A DNA stretch of 5,976 nucleotides from the NCBI GenBank assembly GCA_016880395.1, contig JAEHDN010000272.1, positions 1-5,976 of the forward strand, written 5' to 3'. Positions within the stretch are counted from its first letter, which is position 1. Each line of letters begins with the position of its first letter. The notes under the pieces were generated by a model that made no database searches, was not told the origin of the DNA, and saw only the letters and a program-made list of their open reading frames with translations. The stretch comes from Candidatus Eiseniibacteriota bacterium (GTDB lineage Bacteria > Eisenbacteria > RBG-16-71-46 > SZUA-252). Shown here one piece after another: positions 1 to 4,294 of this stretch. A program made the translations under genes and the position numbers.

Positions 1-179
1 ACGCCGCGGGGAGGCGCGTGCGGTCGCTCGTGGACGGTACGCTCCCCGCGGGACTGCACAGGATCCCCTGGGACGGGCGCGGCGAAGCGGGCGCGGCGGT
101 CGGCGCCGGCGTCTACTTCCTGCGACTTGAGGCGGGGCGAGCCGTGCGCACGGTGAAGCTCGCCTGGATGGGGCGTTGA
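1..179 (+). CDS. C-terminal end of a secreted protein with a FlgD-like Ig module (partial)
   Basis: Only the last 58 residues are present; the frame is open from the left edge (first full codon at base 3) to a TGA at 177-179. The visible part shows the typical order of a FlgD Ig-like / T9SS-type-A-like C-terminal module: a G-R-x-V-R-x-L-V-D-G strand, the P-A-G-L-H turn, W-D-G-R-G, then G-x-G-V-Y-F-L-R-L-E and a last strand ending in V-K-L. In known proteins this beta-sandwich sits at the extreme C-terminus of large exported proteins, where it acts as a sorting or anchoring module, or simply as a structural cap. The upstream part, which would define the protein's real job (peptidase, beta-propeller, adhesin or other), lies outside the window. 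The family call is good; function and export route are inferred. Confidence 0.8.
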   Translation, partial: AAGRRVRSLVDGTLPAGLHRIPWDGRGEAGAAVGAGVYFLRLEAGRAVRTVKLAWMGR

Positions 180-237
180 GCCTGTCGCTGAGGACCGAGG
201 AGACGATCGAGATCGCGGCGCGCCCCGAGGGGACAAC

Positions 238-879
238 GTGACCCCGATGATGCGGTCCGCCCTCGATCACCTCGTCGTCGTCGCTCCGACCCTGGCGGAG
301 GGGATTGCGAGCGTGCGGGAGGCGCTCGGGGTGGGCCCTCAACGCGGAGGCGAGCATTCGCGAATGGGGACGCACAACGCGCTGCTCAGGTTGGGAGGCG
401 CGATGTATCTCGAGGTGATCGCCGTCAACCCGACGGCGCCCGATCCGGGCCACGCCCGCTGGTTCGGGCTCGACCGCCTCGAGGCAGGTTCGGCGCCGAG
501 GCTCGCGGCGTGGGTCGCGCGAACGGACGACGCGCGCACGGCCATGGCCGTCTCGCCGATCCCGCCAGGCTCGCTCGAGCCCATGACGCGCGGGGATCTT
601 GCCTGGACGATCACGATCCCGGCCGGAGGGGAGCTCCTCGAGGGAGGAGTGGCGCCGATGCTGATCCAGTGGACCGGCGGATCCCATCCGGCCGGCCGGC
701 TCCCGGACGTGGGGCTCTCCCTGGAGCGACTTGAGCTGGTTCATCCGCGCCGGGATGCGATCGCCAGCATGCTCGAGTGGATCGGATTCGAAGGGCCGGT
801 CTCCGTGGCGCAGGGCGAGCGTCCCGCGCTCGTCGCGCACGTTCGCACACCCTCGGGATCGCGAACGCTCAGCTCCTGA
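238..879 (+). CDS. VOC family protein, Glyoxalase_3-like
   Basis: The product has 213 residues, a normal length for a Glyoxalase_3-type VOC protein. The first beta-alpha-beta module starts with L-D-H-L-V-V-V (His11), followed by a helix and a G-T-H-N-A-L-L strand (His46), then M-Y-L-E-V-I-A (Glu59). His11 and Glu59 sit where VOC enzymes usually place metal ligands. A second part carries L-I-Q-W (142-145) and H-P-A (150-152), followed by the L-E-R-L-E-L-V-H-P strand of a second module (162-170). VOC members include lyases, isomerases, dioxygenases and drug-binding resistance proteins; nothing here picks a substrate. I chose the GTG at 238 because GAGG at 227-230 lies 7 bases upstream; the ATGs at 247 and 250 are alternatives but sit too far from that site. 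It stands 58 bases after the previous gene and may be read through from it. The next gene converges on it. Cytosolic, with no signal peptide. Confidence 0.82.
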   Translation: MTPMMRSALDHLVVVAPTLAEGIASVREALGVGPQRGGEHSRMGTHNALLRLGGAMYLEVIAVNPTAPDPGHARWFGLDRLEAGSAPRLAAWVARTDDARTAMAVSPIPPGSLEPMTRGDLAWTITIPAGGELLEGGVAPMLIQWTGGSHPAGRLPDVGLSLERLELVHPRRDAIASMLEWIGFEGPVSVAQGERPALVAHVRTPSGSRTLSS

Positions 880-887
880 GAACGGGG

Positions 888-904
888 ACGAGCTACCCGC
901 TCGT
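888..904. terminator. small hairpin between two convergent genes, possible weak bidirectional terminator
   Basis: ACGAGC (888-893) and GCTCGT (899-904) form a perfect 6-bp stem with a 5-base loop in the 32-base gap between the VOC stop (879) and the GNAT stop (912, other strand). Its position suits a shared terminator. There is no T-run on either side, so it is not a canonical intrinsic terminator, and a 6-bp stem can occur by chance in GC-rich DNA. Confidence 0.25.
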
Positions 905-911
905 GGTCCGG

Positions 912-1454
912 TCAGGACGCGGGCGGACCCCCGAACCCATACAGCAGGAGCTCACACTCGTCGTTCGGAAGCTTCATCCGGCGCTCGAACGCGAATCCGA
1001 GGGTCTCGAGCAACCGGACGGAGGGGGCGTTCGCCGGCGATACGATGGCGACCACACGCGTGAGTCCGAGCGTGGCCATGCCGTGCTCGAGCACCGCGCG
1101 CGCCGACTCGAGCGCGTACCCCTGCCCCCGGAACGCGGGCAGGAACGCAAAGCCGATGTCGACGTCGTCGAGGCCGGGGCGCCGGATCAGGCCACACATG
1201 CCGATCGGTGTGCCCGACTCCCTCAGCGCGACCAGGTACAGGCTGAACCCGAGGCGGTCGAACATGGCGACGGGTCCGCGCTCGAGATAGCCGCGGGCGT
1301 CCTCGAGCGTGCGCACGCCGCGGTCGCCGATGTTCGCGATCCAGTCGGGATCGTTCACGAGCGCGTGGGCGAACGGCGCGTCCTCGAGCGTGAACGTGCG
1401 GAGCGTGAGACGCGGCGTCTCGAGGATCGTCCGCGTGGAGGGCGGCGCGTTCAT
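912..1454 (-). CDS. GNAT family N-acetyltransferase, RimJ/RimL type
   Basis: The product has 180 residues, normal for this family. It opens with the signature I-L-E-T-P-R-L-T-L-R-T-F (10-21) found in Acetyltransf_3 (RimJ/RimL-like) proteins. The acetyl-CoA pyrophosphate loop is R109-G-Q-G112-Y-A114, fitting the R/Q-x-x-G-x-G/A rule and preceded by the G-F-A-F-L-P strand. The C-terminal N-A-P-S-V-R-L-L-E-T-L-G-F-A-F-E (132-147) is the usual GNAT motif B region. It should transfer an acetyl group from acetyl-CoA to an amine; relatives act on ribosomal-protein N-termini, drugs or small metabolites, and the acceptor cannot be read here. The ATG at 1454 is favoured by GGGAG at 1461-1465 (6-base spacing) and by its ATGA overlap with the upstream DinB-like gene, which implies translational coupling. 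The frame stays open upstream as far as 2066, but that part is antiparallel shadow over the DinB-like gene. Cytosolic. Confidence 0.9.
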   Translation of the reverse strand: MNAPPSTRTILETPRLTLRTFTLEDAPFAHALVNDPDWIANIGDRGVRTLEDARGYLERGPVAMFDRLGFSLYLVALRESGTPIGMCGLIRRPGLDDVDIGFAFLPAFRGQGYALESARAVLEHGMATLGLTRVVAIVSPANAPSVRLLETLGFAFERRMKLPNDECELLLYGFGGPPAS

Positions 1455-2002
1455 CCCTGGCTCCCGCTGATGATCCTGAGATGCAAGCGCCACGGACCGA
1501 CCTCGTCCGCGTACTGCCGCGCCATGACCCGCGCGATCTGGACCATGTGGTCGAGGTCGTGCGCGACCCAGGTCGCGAGGAGCTGACGCATCGTGACGAC
1601 GCCGAGCGTCGGGTGACGGCCAGGGCGGTCGAGATCGGAGGGAAGGAGCCGGAGCATCCGCAGCGAGGCGAGGTTCGCGGCACGGAGTCGCGCGAACTCT
1701 TCCAGGAGATCGTCGAGCGTCTTGCCCTGACAGGCCGTGAGCTGGGCAAATCGGTCGAAGGGCTCGAAGGTCCGGGCGTCTCCGCTCTCGAGGATCATGC
1801 GCGCCCGGGGCATCCAGTCCGTCCGCTCGCCGTGGATCAGGTGCCCGACGACGTCGAATGGGCTGAACGTCGCCTCCCCCTCGTTGCAGCAGACCCAATC
1901 GTCGGGCAGGCCGCGGAGCATGGCATCGATCGCACGGGGGGTATGCTCTAGAATTGGGATCGCCTCCTCGAGCGAGAAGGCGCGTCGCGTGCGGTCGGGC
2001 AT
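1451..2002 (-). CDS. DinB/YfiT-like four-helix putative metalloenzyme
   Basis: The product has 183 residues, typical of DinB_2-type proteins. It shows the DinB-fold metal-binding pattern: His54 in D-V-V-G-H-L-I-H-G-E, and the pair His148 and His152 in W-V-A-H-D-L-D-H-M-V-Q. Together these give the three-His site that binds a divalent metal in this superfamily. Known members include thiol-dependent S-transferases (bacillithiol, mycothiol) and DNA-damage-inducible proteins of unknown role; the substrate here is unknown. The protein looks full length and has all three ligands. The ATG at 2002 has an excellent GGAGG at 2011-2015 with 8-base spacing. It is the first gene of a two-gene operon; its TGA overlaps the ATG of the GNAT gene by 4 bases, so the two are probably made together. 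The conserved H-x-x-x-H makes the family call firm; the enzymatic role is inferred. Confidence 0.88.
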   Translation of the reverse strand: MPDRTRRAFSLEEAIPILEHTPRAIDAMLRGLPDDWVCCNEGEATFSPFDVVGHLIHGERTDWMPRARMILESGDARTFEPFDRFAQLTACQGKTLDDLLEEFARLRAANLASLRMLRLLPSDLDRPGRHPTLGVVTMRQLLATWVAHDLDHMVQIARVMARQYADEVGPWRLHLRIISGSQG

Positions 2003-2133
2003 GGGCAGGTCCTCCGGCGGGGGGGGTGCGTCCAGGCGCCCTGGACGTAGGCGGGGAGCTTACCACGCGGGGGTAGGCGCGACGTCCGGCGGCCGAAAGT
2101 TGCGAGAATAATCGCTAGTCCGCCCTCGATCTG
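2003..2133. promoter_or_regulatory. divergent intergenic region between the dinB-like operon and the pcm-ere fusion gene
   Basis: These 131 bases separate two diverging genes and must hold promoters for both. The only AT-rich patch is AATAAT at 2107-2112, a 5-of-6 match to a -10 hexamer for the plus strand; it would leave a leader of about 15 bases for the fusion gene. No good -35 is seen upstream of it. On the minus strand TATTCT (2110 down to 2105) overlaps the same patch but also lacks a -35. The minus-strand SD GGAGG at 2011-2015 sets the DinB-like start. A run of eight G lies at 2019-2026. The exact promoters are not established. Confidence 0.3.
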
Positions 2134-4155
2134 ATGGATCATCGAGGCATGGACCGATCGACCGAACGGAACCGCATGGTCGAGCTCCAGCTCGAGGCAC
2201 GGGGCATCGTGGATCCCCGGGTTCTCGATGCATTTCGAAGCATCCCTCGGGAGCCCTTCGTTTCCGGGGACCTGGCCGAATTCGCCTACCGCGACACCCC
2301 ACTCCCGATCGCGGAGGGGCAGACCATCTCCCAGCCTTACATCGTGGCCCTGACGGTCCAGGCCCTCGATCTGACCGGGAAGGAGCGGGTGCTCGAAATC
2401 GGAACCGGCTCCGGCTATGCGGCCGCCATCCTGAGCCGCCTGGCGAGGCAGGTCGACACCGTGGAGCGGCTCGAGCCTCTCGCGCTGAGTGCGCGAGCGG
2501 CCCTGGCCGCGTCCGGATGCACGAACGTGCGCGTGCACGTGGGTGACGGGACGCTGGGCTGGCCCGAGGGTGCCCCCTACGACGCCATCGCCGTCGCCGC
2601 CGGCGGGCCCGCGATCCCACCGGCGCTCAAGGAGCAGCTCGCTCCTCTGGGCCGGCTCGTGATCCCGGTGGGGGAGGATCCCTCGTCCCAGGTCCTCGTG
2701 CGCGTCACCCGTTCCGCCGACGGAACGTTCCACGAGGAGCCGCTCACCGAGGTTCGTTTCGTACCCCTCATCGGTGAGGCGGGCTGGGCGGATGGAGGTG
2801 AGCGCGTCCGGCCCAGGGTGGCGCCCGCTCCCGCGGGGCGCTCATCCGTCGCCACCCTGATCCGCGAGGCCGCCGAACCCGTCCATGATATCGACTCGGT
2901 CGAGCTCGACCGTCTGGTCGAGCGGATCGGGGATGCCCAGGTGGTCCTCCTCGGCGAGGCGTCGCGTGGGACGTCCGAGTTCTACCGGATGCGTGCCCGG
3001 ATCACGCGGGAGCTGATCGATCGCAAGGGATTCCGGTTCGTCGCGGTCGAGGCCGACTGGCCGGACGCCGCGAGTGTCGACGACTATGTGCGCGACCGGC
3101 CACCGGTCACGAACGTGGCCTTCACGCCCTTCGAGCGATTCCCGACCTGGATGTGGCGGAACGAGGAGGTGCTGGAGTTCATCGAGTGGCTGCGCGAGTG
3201 GAATCTGGGGCTGCGCGATCGGTCGCGGCGGGTCGGGTTCCATGGCCTCGACCTCTACAGCATGTTCACCTCCATGGCCGTCGTGCTGCGGTACCTCGAC
3301 GACGTGGATCCTCGCGCCGCAGGGGTGGCTCGAGCCCGCTACGGCGGTCTGACGCCCTGGCAACGCGATCCCGCCGCGTATGGGGAGGCCGTCCTCACCG
3401 GGGCGTACGGGAGCTCGGAGCGGGAGGTGGTGGCGATGCTCCAGGACTTGCTCTCGCGTCGACTCGACACCTCGGGGCGCGACGGCGAGCGGCTCTTCGA
3501 CGCGACCCAGAACGCCCGGGTGGTAGCGGATGGCGAGGCGTACTACCGCGCGATGTACTACGGCTCCGCCGCATCCTGGAATCTGCGCGACACCCATATG
3601 TTCGACACGCTGCAGCAGCTCCTCGCACGCCATGGCCCCGAAGCCCGAGCGGTGGTCTGGGAGCACAACTCGCACGTGGGCAACGCGCGCGCCACGGAGC
3701 TGGGCGTCCACGGCGAGCTCAACGTGGGACAGCTCAGCCGTGATGCGTTCGGAGACCAGGCCTACATCGTCGGCTTCGGAACCGACCACGGTACGGTCGC
3801 GGCGGCTCCGCGCTGGGATGGGCCCATGGAGCGAATGGCCGTCCGCCCAGCCCTCGAGGGGAGCTATGAACGGCTGTTCCACGAGGCCAAGGTGCCCGCC
3901 TGCCTCCTCCATCTGAAGAGGCCGCGACGCGAAGCAGTGCGGGAGGAGCTGATCCCGCCGCTCCTCGAACGCGCGATCGGCGTGGTGTATCGCCCCGAGT
4001 CGGAGCGATCGAGCCATTACTTCCATGCTTCCTTGCCGTATCAGTTCGACGAGTACGCCTGGTTCGACGAGACGAGAGCCGTGGCGCCGCTCCGGTCGGG
4101 CCATGCGTCCGGGCGGAGCCGGGACCTTCCGGAAACGTACCCGTTTGGCGTATAG
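2134..4155 (+). CDS. pcm: fusion of protein-L-isoaspartate O-methyltransferase with an erythromycin-esterase-like domain
   Basis: A 673-residue two-domain protein. Residues 1-215 are a complete PCMT that should methylate isoaspartyl residues in aged proteins using S-adenosylmethionine. Visible are R-G-I-x-D-P-R-V-L-D-A-F, R-E-P-F-V, E61-G-Q-T-I-S-Q-P-Y (isoaspartyl-binding region, Ser66), the SAM loop V-L-E-I-G-T-G-S-G-Y (86-95), G-D-G-T-L-G-W (137-143) and L-G-R-L-V-I-P-V-G. A linker with A-P-A-P-A-G follows (about 216-240). From about 250 to the end lies an Ere/EreA-like domain: L-L-G-E275-A-S-R278-G-T-S-E-F-Y, V-E306-A-D-W-P, H-G-L-D-L-Y-S-M, W-E-H511-N-S-H514-V-G-N and T-Y-P-F-G at the C-terminus. 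The relatives I know read GEASHGT, so R278 replaces the His proposed as general base in Ere enzymes. The PCMT half looks active; the second half may have lost esterase chemistry or do something else. The start is uncertain: ATG 2134 lacks an SD, and ATG 2149 or 2176 are also possible. Monocistronic by context; cytosolic. Confidence 0.9.
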   Translation: MDHRGMDRSTERNRMVELQLEARGIVDPRVLDAFRSIPREPFVSGDLAEFAYRDTPLPIAEGQTISQPYIVALTVQALDLTGKERVLEIGTGSGYAAAILSRLARQVDTVERLEPLALSARAALAASGCTNVRVHVGDGTLGWPEGAPYDAIAVAAGGPAIPPALKEQLAPLGRLVIPVGEDPSSQVLVRVTRSADGTFHEEPLTEVRFVPLIGEAGWADGGERVRPRVAPAPAGRSSVATLIREAAEPVHDIDSVELDRLVERIGDAQVVLLGEASRGTSEFYRMRARITRELIDRKGFRFVAVEADWPDAASVDDYVRDRPPVTNVAFTPFERFPTWMWRNEEVLEFIEWLREWNLGLRDRSRRVGFHGLDLYSMFTSMAVVLRYLDDVDPRAAGVARARYGGLTPWQRDPAAYGEAVLTGAYGSSEREVVAMLQDLLSRRLDTSGRDGERLFDATQNARVVADGEAYYRAMYYGSAASWNLRDTHMFDTLQQLLARHGPEARAVVWEHNSHVGNARATELGVHGELNVGQLSRDAFGDQAYIVGFGTDHGTVAAAPRWDGPMERMAVRPALEGSYERLFHEAKVPACLLHLKRPRREAVREELIPPLLERAIGVVYRPESERSSHYFHASLPYQFDEYAWFDETRAVAPLRSGHASGRSRDLPETYPFGV

Positions 4156-4190
4156 GGCAAGTCGCTTTCTCGCAATGACTTAAGATGCTA

Positions 4191-4211
4191 CGTCAAAAAA
4201 ATGTCTTGACG
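4191..4211. repeat. short inverted repeat, 6-bp arms
   Basis: CGTCAA (4191-4196) and TTGACG (4206-4211) are perfect inverted copies around a 9-base A-rich spacer. The right arm coincides with the -35-like hexamer. It could be a regulator half-site pair or chance; no T-run follows, so it does not look like a terminator. Confidence 0.45.
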
Positions 4212-4224
4212 CGCCAGCTCCCTT

Positions 4225-4252
4225 ATTCAAGTATTCGTTTGAATATTTGAAT
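4225..4252. repeat. AT-rich palindrome, candidate operator of the exporter gene
   Basis: Left arm ATTCAAGTATTC (4225-4236) and right arm GAATATTTGAAT (4241-4252) are inverted copies with 11 of 12 positions matching, around a GTTT spacer. The one mismatch becomes a G-U pair in RNA. The right side also reads as two direct 7-mers TTTGAAT (4238-4244 and 4246-4252), so the site has both dyad and tandem character. It ends 42 bases before the exporter start. Long AT-rich dyads with TTGAA/TTCAA cores are typical of dimeric winged-helix repressor operators, for example of ArsR/SmtB type; assignment to a regulator family is inference. An RNA hairpin in the leader is the alternative. Confidence 0.6.
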
Positions 4253-4282
4253 CAGAGCTCAGGAGTTCCAACGGCCCCGGCC

Positions 4283-4288
4283 AGGAGG
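4283..4288 (+). promoter_or_regulatory. ribosome binding site of the RND exporter gene
   Basis: AGGAGG lies 6 bases before the GTG at 4295, a near-ideal Shine-Dalgarno sequence. It fixes the GTG as the start; there is no ATG in this frame near the N-terminus before the codon at 4424, which would remove the first membrane helix. Confidence 0.85.
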
Positions 4289-4294
4289 AGTCAC

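Larger units (their letters stand above)
4156..4294. promoter_or_regulatory. regulatory intergenic region upstream of the RND exporter gene
   Basis: This 139-base gap contains the only AT-rich island of the window (roughly 4175-4255). Within it are a TTGACG at 4206-4211 that resembles a -35 box, an inverted repeat at 4191-4211, and a long palindrome at 4225-4252. No well-spaced TATAAT-like hexamer follows TTGACG; TATTCG at 4232-4237 is the nearest, with a 20-base gap that is too long for a standard sigma-70 site. No intrinsic terminator for the preceding gene is evident. The region most likely drives and controls the exporter gene, but the exact promoter is not settled. Confidence 0.5.

Noticed and set aside
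777..1586. 269-codon plus-strand open frame across the end of the VOC gene and the GNAT gene
   Set aside because: Arg/Glu-rich shadow that overlaps two well-supported genes in other frames.
1455..2066. Upstream extension of the GNAT frame, giving a 384-residue protein
   Set aside because: The added part is Pro/Arg-rich and lies over the DinB-like gene in another frame; the ATG at 1454 has a good SD and the family's normal length.
1948..2733. 261-codon minus-strand open frame opposite the PCMT domain and the divergent spacer
   Set aside because: Low-complexity Gly/Arg/Asp composition; it would overlap both the PCMT gene and the start of the DinB-like gene.
2842..4104. 420-codon minus-strand open frame opposite the Ere-like domain
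   Set aside because: It is opposite a strongly recognisable domain and shows no motif or ribosome binding site of its own.
2134..4155. A true macrolide-resistance gene (ereA or ereB)
   Set aside because: The domain belongs to the broad Ere-like family fused to PCMT and lacks the expected His; nothing shows macrolide specificity.
4159..4181. AAGTC/GACTT inverted pair just after the fusion gene as a terminator
   Set aside because: Five-bp stem with a 13-base loop and no T-run; expected by chance.
4225..4252. The AT-rich palindrome as a terminator of the fusion gene
   Set aside because: The stem is AT-rich, no T-run follows, and it is 70 bases past the stop and close to the next start; an operator fits better.
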